A stretch of 64,000 bases of DNA from Streptomyces sp. NBC_00513 (GTDB lineage: Bacteria; Actinomycetota; Actinomycetes; Streptomycetales; Streptomycetaceae). The notes below the pieces were generated by a model. That model did not search any database, was not told where the DNA came from, and worked only from the letters and a program-made list of their open reading frames with translations. A program made the position numbers and the translations under genes. The stretch is taken from assembly GCF_041431415.1 (NCBI RefSeq), contig NZ_CP107845.1:6634001-6698000 (forward strand), written 5' to 3'. Positions 24,108-32,458 of the stretch are shown here, in pieces. Each line of letters starts with the position of its first letter. Positions within the stretch are counted from its first letter, which is position 1.

Positions 24108-25250
24108 ATGCGTTTCACTCTGCCCCCGGGCCCGCCGATCACCTTCAAGGCGCGGCTCCACGACGCCCGCACCGCGACCGCGATCGGCCGCTGGCTGGCC
24201 CTGACCTTCCTCGTCTGCTTCGCGACCGGTGTGCTGAGCCACTTCCTCCAACATCCGCCGGGGTGGCTCGCGGACCATCTGCCGAGCCGCCCGTACTGGG
24301 GCTATCGGCTGACCCAGGGCCTGCACGTGGTCTCGGGCATCGCCGCGATCCCGCTGCTGCTCGCGAAACTGTGGGCGGTGTACCCGCGCCTGTTCGCGTG
24401 GCCGCCGGTGCGGTCCGTGTCGCACGCGCTGGAGCGCCTGTCGGTGGCGGTACTGGTCGCGGCCGCCCTGTTCCAGCTCTTCACCGGCCTGTTGAACACG
24501 TTCCAGTGGTACCCGTGGCCGTTCAACTTCGTGCCCGTCCACTACGCCGTCGCCTGGGTCGTCATGGGCGCCCTGCTGCTGCACATCGCGGTGCAATGGC
24601 CGCGGATCCGGGACCACTTCACCCTCGATTCCCCCGGCACCCTGTCCCTGCCCGAGGCCGACGGACCGAACCGGCGCCAACTGCTGGTCGGGGTGGCCGC
24701 CGCGGTGGGAGCGGTCACGGTGACCACCGCCGGGCAGTCGGTGACCGGGCTCGGCCGCCTGGCGCTGTTCGCCCCGCACAGCCCCGCGTACGGAGTCCAG
24801 GGACTGCCGGTGAACCGTACGGCCGCCGCCGCGCGCGTCACCGAGGCCTCGCTCGTCGACTGGCACCTGACCGTCCACGGACCCCGCCCGTTCACCCTGA
24901 CCCTGGAGGAACTCAACGCCCTGCCGCAGCACGAGGTGACGCTGCCCATCGCGTGCGTCGAGGGATGGAGCAAGTCGGCCCGCTGGACCGGGGTACGCGT
25001 CCGCGACCTGCTGGAACGGGCGGGAGGCGGCCCCGGCTCGCGCGCCCGGGTGGTGTCGCTGGAGGCGGCCGGCGCCTACCGGGTCATGGACATGGGACGC
25101 CTGTACGCGCAGGACCCCCTCACCTTGCTCGCCCTGCGACTGGGCGGCGAGGTGCTCTCCCTGGACCACGGCTACCCCGCCCGGATCATCGCCCCCAACC
25201 GGCCGGGCGTCCTGCAGACCAAATGGGTCGGCCGACTGGAGGTCGTGTGA
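24108..25250 (+). CDS. Membrane-anchored molybdopterin-dependent oxidoreductase
   Basis: 380 aa. The N-terminal half has four or five hydrophobic helices with His residues resembling a cytochrome b561/YedZ-like domain (LALTFLVCFATGVLSHFLQH, VVSGIAAIPLLLAKLW, VAVLVAAALFQLFTGLLNTF, VAWVVMGALLLHIAVQW). The C-terminal half is a sulfite-oxidase-type molybdenum cofactor domain: WHLTVHGPRPFTLTLEEL, VTLPIACVEGWSKSARWTGV with the Mo-ligating Cys, and YPARIIAPNRPGVLQTKWVG. It is a fusion of anchor and catalytic domain, probably facing the outside. Substrate unknown. TGATG overlap with the next gene shows coupling. Confidence 0.85.
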   Translation: MRFTLPPGPPITFKARLHDARTATAIGRWLALTFLVCFATGVLSHFLQHPPGWLADHLPSRPYWGYRLTQGLHVVSGIAAIPLLLAKLWAVYPRLFAWPPVRSVSHALERLSVAVLVAAALFQLFTGLLNTFQWYPWPFNFVPVHYAVAWVVMGALLLHIAVQWPRIRDHFTLDSPGTLSLPEADGPNRRQLLVGVAAAVGAVTVTTAGQSVTGLGRLALFAPHSPAYGVQGLPVNRTAAAARVTEASLVDWHLTVHGPRPFTLTLEELNALPQHEVTLPIACVEGWSKSARWTGVRVRDLLERAGGGPGSRARVVSLEAAGAYRVMDMGRLYAQDPLTLLALRLGGEVLSLDHGYPARIIAPNRPGVLQTKWVGRLEVV

Positions 25251-25654
25251 TGAGGTCCCGATACGTGCTGGGAGCCCTCGGACTCGCGTTGACGGCCTGG
25301 GGCGGGCTGCTCCTGGTCCGGCAACCCGAACCCTGGCGGATCGCCCTGTGGCTCGCGGGCGCCGTCGTGGTGCACGACGGGTTCCTCGCCCCGCTCGTGA
25401 TGGCGGTCGCCGCCCTGACCGCGGCGGTCGGACTCCGCCTGCGGGGCGTCCCGCGCGCCGCCCTGATCGTCGCGGGTTCCCTCACCGCCATCGCCCTGCC
25501 CCCGCTGCTGCGCCCCGGGGCCGTCGCCAACGCGACCGTCCTGCCACTGGACTACCTGCGCAACTGGCTGCTGACCATGGCGGCGATCACCGTGCTCACC
25601 CTCCTGTACACGGGCACGCGCGCCGCCCTGCGCCGGACGGCCCGCCGGCACTGA
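25250..25654 (+). CDS. Small membrane protein partner of the Mo-oxidoreductase
   Basis: 134 aa with about four hydrophobic helices (YVLGALGLALTAWGGLLLV, ALWLAGAVVVHDGFLAPLVM, AALIVAGSLTAIALPPLL, LLTMAAITVLTLLYTGTR) and a basic C-terminus. Its ATG overlaps the TGA of the oxidoreductase gene, so the two are coupled. No known family recognised; it may help anchor or deliver electrons to its partner. Confidence 0.75.
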   Translation: MRSRYVLGALGLALTAWGGLLLVRQPEPWRIALWLAGAVVVHDGFLAPLVMAVAALTAAVGLRLRGVPRAALIVAGSLTAIALPPLLRPGAVANATVLPLDYLRNWLLTMAAITVLTLLYTGTRAALRRTARRH

Positions 25655-25664
25655 ACGCACCGAA

Positions 25665-25705
25665 GCCGCCCTCCGGCCGCAAGAACGTTCCGGCCGGAGG
25701 GCGGC
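25665..25705 (+). terminator. Strong 15-bp hairpin terminator
   Basis: GCCGCCCTCCGGCCG (25665-25679), 11-base loop, CGGCCGGAGGGCGGC (25691-25705): a perfect stem between convergent genes (Mo-oxidoreductase pair and methyltransferase). It probably stops transcription from both sides. Confidence 0.85.
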
Positions 25706-25721
25706 TGTCCGGTGGGTGCGG

Positions 25722-26378
25722 TCAGCGGCCCAGGTGCACGAAGTGCCGGCCCGCCGACTGCCAGGTGCCCGCCGGGCTCCAGCCCGCACCCTCCGCCGCC
25801 GCGCACAGGGCGCGGGTACCGAGCCTGGCCCACCGGAAGGGCGCCCCCCGCCCGCCGTGTCCGTCGTCGACGTGGACCTCGACGCGTTCGTCCACGTCGG
25901 CGCCGACCACCTCGACGAACAGGGCCCCGTCGGGAGCCGTGAGTTCGGCCGCGCGACGCAACAGGGCCGAGGGGTCGCCGCCGATCCCGATGTTGCCGTC
26001 GATGAGCAGCACCGCCCCCCAGCGACCCTCGCGTGGCAGCGGGTCGAACACCGACCGGCACAGGGCGCTGCCGCCCGCCCGCACGGTGCGCTCCACGGCG
26101 GCCGGCGTGACGTCCACGCCGAGCGCCGTGTGACCCCTGCGGGCGAGGGCGGCGACCAGCCGGCCCGGCCCGCAGCCCACGTCGAGGACGGGGCCCCGGC
26201 AGCGGTCCAGGACGCTGTCGTCGGCGATGTCCGGTTCCGCGCACCAGCGTTCGACGTCGAGGGGCAGCAGCCAACCGTCACCGCGCCGCAGGAACAGGGG
26301 ACCCTGGCCGGCGCGCAGCGCCTCGGCGTACGGGTCGGCCTGCCAGGTGCGGGCGGGTTCCAGGAGACGAACGGTCAT
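25722..26378 (-). CDS. Class I SAM-dependent methyltransferase
   Basis: 218 aa from ATG 26378. SAM-binding motif VLDVGCGPGRLVAALARRGH and the acidic partner ALGVDVTPAAVER are clear; VLLIDGNIGIGGDP and ALFVEVVGADVDERV follow. ATG overlaps the preceding gene's stop as ATGA. It closes a three-gene operon of glycosyltransferase, DUF2064 and methyltransferase, suggesting it modifies a sugar or lipid carrier. Substrate not known. Confidence 0.83.
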   Translation of the reverse strand: MTVRLLEPARTWQADPYAEALRAGQGPLFLRRGDGWLLPLDVERWCAEPDIADDSVLDRCRGPVLDVGCGPGRLVAALARRGHTALGVDVTPAAVERTVRAGGSALCRSVFDPLPREGRWGAVLLIDGNIGIGGDPSALLRRAAELTAPDGALFVEVVGADVDERVEVHVDDGHGGRGAPFRWARLGTRALCAAAEGAGWSPAGTWQSAGRHFVHLGR

Positions 26379-26995
26379 CGCGTCACCGCGCACAGGCCGG
26401 CGTGCAGGGCCGCGAACCGGGTGGTCGGCGCGGCTGCCGCCACGCGCGCCGCGTCCTGCGGGGTGTCCACGTCACACAACTCGGGCAGGTCCCGCACGGT
26501 CAGTCCCGCGGCGATCAGCCGCCGCCGCTGCACCGCGCCGGTGTCCGGTACGGACATCGGGACGCCGCACAACAGGTCCGGGTCCGGATCCGCGAGCCCC
26601 AGGGCCCAGAAACCACCGTCGTCCGCCGGCCCGAACCAGGCGTCCGTGTCCGTGAAATCGAGGCCCTGCCGGAGCAGCTCCGGGGTGACCTGAGGGGTGT
26701 CCATCCCGATGAGCAGGGCCGGTCCGCCCGCCAGGTCGAAAGCCGCGGCGAGGCGGACGTCGAGGGTCCCCGCGCACTGCGGCCGGACATCGATGCCGTC
26801 CGGCAGCCAGGGGCCGGCCTCCCCGTCCAGGACCAGGATCCGCCGTCGGGCCGGGGTGGCGAGGACGGCGGCCAGGGTGTCGCGGAGCGCGGCGCATGCC
26901 AACTCGGCGGCCTGATCGGGGGTGAAGCGCGAGGTCAGACGGGTCTTCACCCGCCCGGCGACGGGCGCTTTGGCGATGACGAGGAGAGTACTCAC
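26375..26995 (-). CDS. DUF2064 (TIGR04282) glycosyltransferase-like protein
   Basis: 206 aa. Begins LLVIAKAPVAGRVKTRLTSR and contains LLIGMDTPQVTPELL and AWFGPADDGGFWALGLADPD, the landmarks of the TIGR04282 GT-A-like nucleotidyltransferase/glycosyltransferase family usually found beside a family-2 glycosyltransferase, as here. GTG 26995 overlaps the upstream gene by 4 bases (GTGA). Confidence 0.88.
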   Translation of the reverse strand: MSTLLVIAKAPVAGRVKTRLTSRFTPDQAAELACAALRDTLAAVLATPARRRILVLDGEAGPWLPDGIDVRPQCAGTLDVRLAAAFDLAGGPALLIGMDTPQVTPELLRQGLDFTDTDAWFGPADDGGFWALGLADPDPDLLCGVPMSVPDTGAVQRRRLIAAGLTVRDLPELCDVDTPQDAARVAAAAPTTRFAALHAGLCAVTR

Positions 26996-27717
26996 GCGAC
27001 GACCCCCTCACCCGGTGCGCAGCGGGCGCCGGGGGCCTCGCCCAGGACCCGCCGCATGTCGCGCACGGCCTGCCAGGTGCCCCGCCAGGTCCCGGTGACC
27101 TTGGACTTCCCCGAGCGGGGCAGGTAGGGGACGTCCGTCTCGCTCACCCGCCACCCCGCGTCGGCGGCCCGTACGACCATCTGGAGCGGGTACCCGCTGC
27201 GGCGGTCGGTCAGGGCCAGATCGAGCAGGGCCTCGCGGCGCGCGACCCGCATCGGCCCCAGGTCGTGCAGCCGCAGGCCGGTGCGGCGGCGCAGCATCCG
27301 GGCCAGCGCGAGATTGCCGGCCCTGGCGTGGACCGGCCACGCACCGCGGCCGCTCGGTCGGCGCCGGCCGAGCAGCAGGTCCGTCTCGCCGGCGACGATC
27401 CGGGCCGCCATGGGGGCGAGCAGCCCGGGATCGAGGGAGCCGTCGCAGTCGCAGAAGCAGACCAGGTCGGCACGCGCGGCCAACAGTCCGGCGTGGCAGG
27501 CGGCCCCGAACCCGCGTCGGGGCTCGTGGACGACCGTGGCGCCGAGGGCGCGGGCGATGTCGGGGGAGCCGTCGGTGGAACCGTTGTCGACGACGATGGC
27601 CCGCCAGCCGGCGGGCACACGGGCCAGCACCCAGGGCAGGGCCTCCGCCTCGTCGAGACACGGCAGTACGAGGTCCGCGCGGGGCGGTGCACAGGCAGAT
27701 TCAGTCACCCTCCACAC
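26992..27717 (-). CDS. Family 2 glycosyltransferase
   Basis: 241 aa. LVLPCLDEAEALPWVLAR, the nucleotide-binding VVDNGSTDGSPDIARALG and the metal-binding CFCDCDGSLDPGLLAPM (D-x-D-like) define a GT-A glycosyltransferase of the dolichyl-phosphate-mannose/UgpA type. It probably loads a sugar onto a carrier used by the GT87 enzyme in the neighbouring operon. First gene of the three-gene minus-strand operon; divergent from the response regulator. Confidence 0.88.
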   Translation of the reverse strand: MWRVTESACAPPRADLVLPCLDEAEALPWVLARVPAGWRAIVVDNGSTDGSPDIARALGATVVHEPRRGFGAACHAGLLAARADLVCFCDCDGSLDPGLLAPMAARIVAGETDLLLGRRRPSGRGAWPVHARAGNLALARMLRRRTGLRLHDLGPMRVARREALLDLALTDRRSGYPLQMVVRAADAGWRVSETDVPYLPRSGKSKVTGTWRGTWQAVRDMRRVLGEAPGARCAPGEGVVA

Positions 27718-27752
27718 CGTAGGAACCGGACAGCCCGGAAAGGCGATTCAAG

Positions 27753-27771
27753 ACCTTACGAAACGCGGACG
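27753..27771 (+). promoter_or_regulatory. Shared 19-bp element, copy 2 (upstream of response regulator)
   Basis: ACCTTACGAAACGCGGACG, identical to the element at 24045-24063 (opposite strand). It lies 61 bases before the response-regulator start and 36 bases from the divergent family-2 glycosyltransferase start, so it could control both directions and autoregulate the two-component system. Confidence 0.65.
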
Positions 27772-27831
27772 CCGTGCCGCGTACGGACCTCCGAGGACCC
27801 CGGCCGCGGCCCGCGGTGTCACCCTTGAGGC

Positions 27832-28695
27832 ATGGCATCGAGCATCGAGCGGCATCCGGACACGGGCCCGCACACCGAGCGGGAACCCGCGCCCGCCGAG
27901 ACCCCCGGCCTCGTCCTGGTCGTGGACGACGACCCGACCGTCTCGGAGGTGGTGGCCGGCTACCTGGAACGGGCCGGATACCGCGTCGAGCGGGCAGCCG
28001 ACGGCCCGGCCGCGCTGCGCGCCGCTCAGGAGCACCGACCCGACCTGGTCGTCCTCGACCTGATGCTCCCCGGCATGGACGGACTCGAGGTCTGCCGTCG
28101 ACTGCGCGCCCACCGGGACGGGACCCCGCCCGTCCCGGTGGTCATGCTCACCGCGCGCGGAGACGAGGACGACCGGATCCTGGGCCTGGAGGTCGGCGCC
28201 GACGACTACGTCACGAAGCCCTTCAGCCCGCGCGAGCTCGTCCTGCGCGTACGGTCGGTCCTGCGCAGGGCGGCCTCGACCACCGCCCCGAACACCGGAC
28301 CCGTGCTCGCCGCGGCCGGTATCGCCATGGATCCGGCCGCCCGCCGAGTCACCAAGAACGGCGCCGAACTGGGCCTCACCCTCAGGGAGTTCGACCTGCT
28401 CGCCTACTTCCTCGGACACCAGGGGCAGGTCTGCGACCGGGAGCGGCTGATGCGCGAGGTCTGGGGATGGGACTTCGGCGACCTGTCCACGGTCACCGTC
28501 CACGTCCGCCGACTGCGCGGCAAGATCGAGGACGACCCGGCGAATCCGACACTGATCAAGACCGTGTGGGGCGCCGGATACCGCTTCGAAACGGGCCCGG
28601 ACACCGCCCGGGACGCGGCGGGTGCGGCGGGTGCCTCGGGCGCCTCGGGTGTGTCGGGTGCCGTGGGTGTCCGGACGGAGGACGGCCATGCGTGA
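27832..28695 (+). CDS. OmpR/PhoB family response regulator
   Basis: 287 aa. Receiver domain with LVVDDDPTVSEVV, phospho-acceptor Asp about residue 76 in LVVLDLMLPGMDG, and the conserved Lys in YVTKPFSPREL; then a winged-helix DNA-binding domain (LTLREFDLLAYFLGHQGQVC, VWGWDFGDLSTVTVHVRRLR, TVWGAGYRFET). The C-terminal tail is a low-complexity GASGASG run from a short repeat. It overlaps the kinase gene by 8 bases and likely autoregulates through the 19-bp element. Confidence 0.93.
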   Translation: MASSIERHPDTGPHTEREPAPAETPGLVLVVDDDPTVSEVVAGYLERAGYRVERAADGPAALRAAQEHRPDLVVLDLMLPGMDGLEVCRRLRAHRDGTPPVPVVMLTARGDEDDRILGLEVGADDYVTKPFSPRELVLRVRSVLRRAASTTAPNTGPVLAAAGIAMDPAARRVTKNGAELGLTLREFDLLAYFLGHQGQVCDRERLMREVWGWDFGDLSTVTVHVRRLRGKIEDDPANPTLIKTVWGAGYRFETGPDTARDAAGAAGASGASGVSGAVGVRTEDGHA

Positions 28696-29797
28696 CCTGC
28701 TGCTCATCGCCCTGTACGCGCTCCTCGGCGCGGGCGCCGCCGGACTCCTCGGAGCGGTGGCCCTGCGGATACTGCGCCGGCGCAGCATCGCCGTCTCCCT
28801 CGCGGTCGTGGCGGCCGTCGCGGTCTCGGCGATGCTCGCCGGCACGCTCACGGTGGCGTGGGCGATGTTCCTGTCCTCCCACGACCTGGCCGTGGTGACC
28901 ACCGTCGTCGCGATGGCCGCCGCCGTGTCCCTCGTCACCGCCCTGCTGCTGGGCCGTCAGGTGGTGCTGCGCTGTCGGGAACTCGTGCGCGCGGCCGGCG
29001 AGTTCGGAGAGGTGGGCACCTTCACGGCCCCCACCGTGCCCGCCCCCGCCGAACTCACCGCACTGAGCCGGGAACTGGACCGGACCGGTGCGCGCCTCGC
29101 CGCCTCCCGCGAACGGGAACGCGCCCTGGAGACCTCACGGCGCGAACTCGTGGCCTGGATCTCGCACGACCTGCGCACCCCCCTCGCCGGCCTGCGCGCG
29201 ATGTCGGAGGCACTGGAGGACGGCCTCGTGGCCGATCCGTCCCGCTACCACCGGCAGATGCGCGCCGAGGTGGAACGCCTCAACTCGATGGTCACGGACC
29301 TGTTCGAGCTGTCCCGCATCCACGCGGGCGCCCTCAGCCTCAGCCCCACCCGACTGTCCGTCTACGACCTGGTGGGCGACGCGCTGGCGGGCGCCGACGC
29401 CCTCGCCCGCCGGCACGGAGTTCACCTGGCCGGCGAGGACGTGGCCCCGCTGCCGGTGGAGGTCGACGGCAAGGAGATGACCCGGGTGCTGTCCAACCTG
29501 CTGGTGAACGCCATCCGGCACACCCCGGCCGACGGCACGGTCGCGATTGCCGCCGAACGCCGCGCCGGCGCGGTGGTGGTATCGGTCACCGACGCCTGTG
29601 GTGGCATCCCGGAGGAGGACCTCCCGCGCGTCTTCGACACCGGGTGGCGCGGCGCCCCGGCCCGCACCCCTCCGTCGGGGGCGGGGCTGGGCCTCGCGAT
29701 CGTCCGGGGCATCGTCGAGGCCCACGCGGGACAGGCCGACGTCCACAACGTGCCCGGCGGCTGCCGCTTCGAACTGACCCTTCCGGCCCCGGTGTAG
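28688..29797 (+). CDS. Sensor histidine kinase
   Basis: 369 aa from ATG 28688, chosen because it begins the first membrane helix (LLLIALYALLGAGAAGLLGA). A second helix follows (VVTTVVAMAAAVSLVTALLL), then a HAMP-like linker, a HisKA domain with phospho-accepting His in LVAWISHDLRTPLAGLRAMS, and a catalytic ATPase (NLLVNAIRHTP N-box, DACGGIPEEDLPRVFDTG, PPSGAGLGLAIVRGIVEAHA). The extracytoplasmic sensor loop is very short, so it may sense within the membrane. Pairs with the upstream regulator. Confidence 0.92.
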   Translation: MRDLLLIALYALLGAGAAGLLGAVALRILRRRSIAVSLAVVAAVAVSAMLAGTLTVAWAMFLSSHDLAVVTTVVAMAAAVSLVTALLLGRQVVLRCRELVRAAGEFGEVGTFTAPTVPAPAELTALSRELDRTGARLAASRERERALETSRRELVAWISHDLRTPLAGLRAMSEALEDGLVADPSRYHRQMRAEVERLNSMVTDLFELSRIHAGALSLSPTRLSVYDLVGDALAGADALARRHGVHLAGEDVAPLPVEVDGKEMTRVLSNLLVNAIRHTPADGTVAIAAERRAGAVVVSVTDACGGIPEEDLPRVFDTGWRGAPARTPPSGAGLGLAIVRGIVEAHAGQADVHNVPGGCRFELTLPAPV

Positions 29798-29879
29798 GTC
29801 CTCCCGTCCGCCTCCCGCGGAAGGCCGAGGTCCGCGCCCCGGGCCTCCCCGATGTCAACGGCGTGCCCGGCGGGTCCCG

Positions 29880-30257
29880 TCAGTCCCGGACGAGACAGAA
29901 CGGGTGTCCCGCCGGATCGGCGAAGACGCGCCAACTCCGTCTCCCGTCTCCCTCGTCCAGCAGCGCGGCGCCCCGATCGAGCACCTCCCGCTGGGCCTGG
30001 TCCAGGTTCGTGACCCCCAGGTCGAGGTGGAACTGCTGAGGGCGGGCAGGGTCCGGCCACCGGGGCGGCTGATGGTCCTCCACCCGTTGGAAGGCGAGCA
30101 CGAACCCACCGTCGGCATGGAGCGTGGCCCAGCCCTCGTCGGTCGACCACCGCGGATCCGGCTGGTTCACCACGCCGCCGAGGAGCGACTGGTAGAACCG
30201 GGACAACTCGACGACATCGGCACAGTCCAACACCACACACTGCAGCTTGGCGATCAT
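29880..30257 (-). CDS. VOC (glyoxalase/bleomycin resistance) family protein
   Basis: 125 aa from ATG 30257. Two beta-alpha-beta-beta-beta modules: KLQCVVLDCADVVELSRFYQ and LGVTNLDQAQREVLDRG. Possible metal-site residues lie near HADGGFVLAF, FHLDLGV and a final HPFCLV. Many actinobacterial members of this kind are of unknown substrate. Convergent with the kinase gene. Confidence 0.85.
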   Translation of the reverse strand: MIAKLQCVVLDCADVVELSRFYQSLLGGVVNQPDPRWSTDEGWATLHADGGFVLAFQRVEDHQPPRWPDPARPQQFHLDLGVTNLDQAQREVLDRGAALLDEGDGRRSWRVFADPAGHPFCLVRD

Positions 30258-30409
30258 GAGGAGCAGACTCTCACGACGCCTGATCACGATCCCCGCGACC
30301 GGAGCACCGGCAGTGGCGTCGGTACGACGTGGGCGGGCGTCGGCCGGATGCGCGGACAGTGGATCATCTGACGGGACAGCCGCATGATCACCGCGCAGGA
30401 CGAAGCAGC

Positions 30410-30724
30410 ATGGAACCACGAGTGGTGGACCGCCCCGAGAAGTCCCGGTACGAGATCCTCGCCGGAGCCGACGGGACCGAGACGGCCGGCTTCGCCGAGT
30501 ACTTCCTCTCGGAGGGCGAGATCGCCTTCATCCACACCGAGACGGAGCCCCGCTTCGCCGGTCAGGGCCTGGGCGGCCTGCTCGCCCGCGGCGCCCTCGA
30601 CGACGTCCGGGCCCGCAAGCTGGACGTCCTGCCGTACTGCCCCTTCATCCGGGGGTGGATCGGCAAGCACCCCGAGTACACGGACCTCGTTCCCGAGGGG
30701 CGCCGGGCACAGTTCGGTCTCTGA
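30410..30724 (+). CDS. Small GNAT-type N-acetyltransferase (YjdJ-like)
   Basis: 104 aa from ATG 30410 with AGGA nine bases upstream. It is a one-domain acetyltransferase: ETAGFAEYFLSEGEIAFIHT, the acetyl-CoA loop EPRFAGQGLGGLLARGALDD, and the family end LDVLPYCPFIRGWIGKHPEY, including the Cys-Pro-Phe and the final Tyr. Cytoplasmic; substrate unknown. Confidence 0.88.
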   Translation: MEPRVVDRPEKSRYEILAGADGTETAGFAEYFLSEGEIAFIHTETEPRFAGQGLGGLLARGALDDVRARKLDVLPYCPFIRGWIGKHPEYTDLVPEGRRAQFGL

Positions 30725-31105
30725 GCGGCCGCCCGCCACCTGTCGCGCGGCGGCTCGGGTGGCGGGGTGTCGGGTCTCGGGCGCACATGTGGAGTACGGG
30801 TCGCGACGCCGGCCGGGCATCGGCGCCCGAATCGCGGGCCGCCGGCCCCGGCGACCCGGCCGTGTTCGCTCCGCGTCGGTCCCGCGTCGGTCCCGCGTTC
30901 GCTCCGCGGCGGCCCCGCAGTCGCCCCACATCGGCCGCGTGAGGTGAGTGATCGGGCGGGCGTGGCCCGCGATCGGCGGCGGTCCCGGTGCGAGGGGCGC
31001 GTCAAGAAGTCCGGGTCCCGCGTTCGGAAACCGTCAGGGAGCCCGCCGGGCGCCCCGTCGTGGCCGTTCCATGGAGCGCGTCGGACCACGTGAAAGGGCG
31101 GGACT
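30725..31105. other. GC-rich intergenic stretch with short repeats
   Basis: 380 bases between the acetyltransferase and the universal stress protein gene. No supported gene. It holds degenerate tandem pieces, GCGTCGGTCCC twice in a row near 30872-30900. A GGGCGGGACT site precedes the USP start. Nothing else identified. Confidence 0.4.
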
Positions 31106-31627
31106 GTGCGAGGACGCGTCGTGGTGGGGACCAGCGGATCCCTCGGGAGCATGACCGCGCTGCACCGGGCGGCGACGGAGGCCCGGGTACGGGATGCGGA
31201 GCTGTGGGTCGTACTGGCCTGGCAACCGCCCGGCGGCGGGCCGGCCGCGCGCTGCTCCGGGGGTCCGTCGGTGCTCGACGGCTGCCGGTCCGCTGCGGTC
31301 GAGCGTCTGCGGGAGACCCTCGACCGCGCGTTCGGGGCGCGCCCGCCGGGGGTCACCCTGGCCGGACTGGCCGCGCGCGGAACGCCCGGCGCCGCACTGG
31401 TGGACGCGGTGGCGGATCCGGGGGACCTGCTCGTCGTCGGTACCGGCAGCCGGGCTCCGGTGCTCCGCGCACTGCGGCCCTCGGTGGCCCGGTACTGCCT
31501 GGCACACGCGTCCTGCCCGGTCCTGGTGGTGCCGCCCGGCCCGCTCCGGGCCGACCTGGAGTCCGTACGCCGGCGGCGCAGGTGGCGGATGCCGATGGAC
31601 GCCCGCGAGCTGACGGGGTGCCCGTGA
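31106..31627 (+). CDS. Universal stress protein (UspA fold)
   Basis: 173 aa, one Usp domain: RGRVVVGTSGSLGSMTALHR at the start with the first phosphate-loop residues, ELWVVLAWQPP, and the ATP-binding signature VGTGSRAPVLRALRPSVARY followed by CLAHASCPVLVVPPG. Single-domain USPs bind ATP and are induced under stress or dormancy. GTG 31106 follows a purine-rich GAAAGGGCGGG site. Confidence 0.87.
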   Translation: MRGRVVVGTSGSLGSMTALHRAATEARVRDAELWVVLAWQPPGGGPAARCSGGPSVLDGCRSAAVERLRETLDRAFGARPPGVTLAGLAARGTPGAALVDAVADPGDLLVVGTGSRAPVLRALRPSVARYCLAHASCPVLVVPPGPLRADLESVRRRRRWRMPMDARELTGCP

Positions 31628-31703
31628 CCCCGGCCCCGCGCCCGTGACCCGGGCCCCGCGAGGGAACGGCCCACCCCACCACGGCCCACCCCACCACGGC
31701 CCC

Positions 31704-31735
31704 GGCCCGCCGGCGCGAAGGTGCGCGGGCGGGCC
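31704..31735. terminator. Bidirectional terminator between USP and lipoprotein genes
   Basis: GGCCCGCC (31704-31711) with GGCGGGCC (31728-31735), extended inside by GCGC/GCGC around an AAGGT loop. Lies between convergent genes. Just upstream is a short tandem repeat (ACGGCCCACCCCACC twice). Confidence 0.7.
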
Positions 31736-31760
31736 GGGTGGGGCGGTCAGGCCGTTCGGG

Positions 31761-32111
31761 TCAGTGGATGACGCTGAAACTGCGCCAGGGGAGGGTGTGG
31801 GGAGCCGTCACGTTCGACAGGGTGGTCGCCACGTAGATCCCGTCGGCCCGATCGGTCTTCTCGCAGTTGGGCGTCCGGTACAGGACGATGTCGACGAGGG
31901 TGTTGTTCTCGACGTGGGTGGCGCCCCTGGGGATGGCGATCTTGTGGCAGCCCTTGACCGGGGTGTTCGAGTAGCTCAACACGACCGGCGACTCGTGGCC
32001 GCGGAAAGAGAGCATGCCGACGGTGCTCCGGCCCAGGCCCGAGCAGGCGGTGGCGGTCAGCAACAGTGCTGCGGCCCCGGTGATGACGCCGATACGCCGA
32101 CTGTGGGACAT
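31761..32111 (-). CDS. Small lipoprotein, unknown function
   Basis: 116 aa from ATG 32111. Signal peptide MSHSRRIGVITGAAALLLTA ends in a lipobox-like TATAC near residue 23, so the mature protein is probably a lipid-anchored surface protein. Two further Cys residues in the mature part (GCHKIAIPRG and NCEKTDRADG) could form a disulfide. No family recognised. Confidence 0.7.
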   Translation of the reverse strand: MSHSRRIGVITGAAALLLTATACSGLGRSTVGMLSFRGHESPVVLSYSNTPVKGCHKIAIPRGATHVENNTLVDIVLYRTPNCEKTDRADGIYVATTLSNVTAPHTLPWRSFSVIH

Positions 32112-32458
32112 GGCGCGGTCCTCGTCTGTGCGGTGATGGGGTCCTTGCGCACAGCCTGCCCCGGCGGGCGGCGGACGGCATCCGCTGTTCCGCCGGCCGG
32201 ATGAACCCGAAGCCGCCGGCCCCGACGGGCCCTTCCGGCGCCGTACCCGCCCCGCGCCCGGTCCGGCACCGCCGGGGCCTCCCACCGGCCCCGACGACGA
32301 GCCCCCGACGACGAGCCCTGACCGCGACCCGCGACGACCGCCCCCCGACGACGGCCCCCCGGCCTCGACGACGGCCCCCGGCCCCGGGGTGGTCCCCGGC
32401 CCCGAGCCGGGCGGCCACGCCCACCGCTTTCACCGACCCGTCGCCCGGGGCCGGAGAA
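32112..32458. other. Low-complexity intergenic region
   Basis: 347 bases dominated by degenerate repeats of CGACGACG and CCCCCGACGACG near 32290-32400. No gene supported. The part next to 32112 should hold the lipoprotein promoter. Confidence 0.45.

Noticed and set aside
31000..31060. Short stretch with GGTTTCCGAACGCGGGACC resembling a tRNA T-arm on the minus strand
   Set aside because: No cloverleaf could be folded by eye: no acceptor stem, anticodon arm or CCA end.
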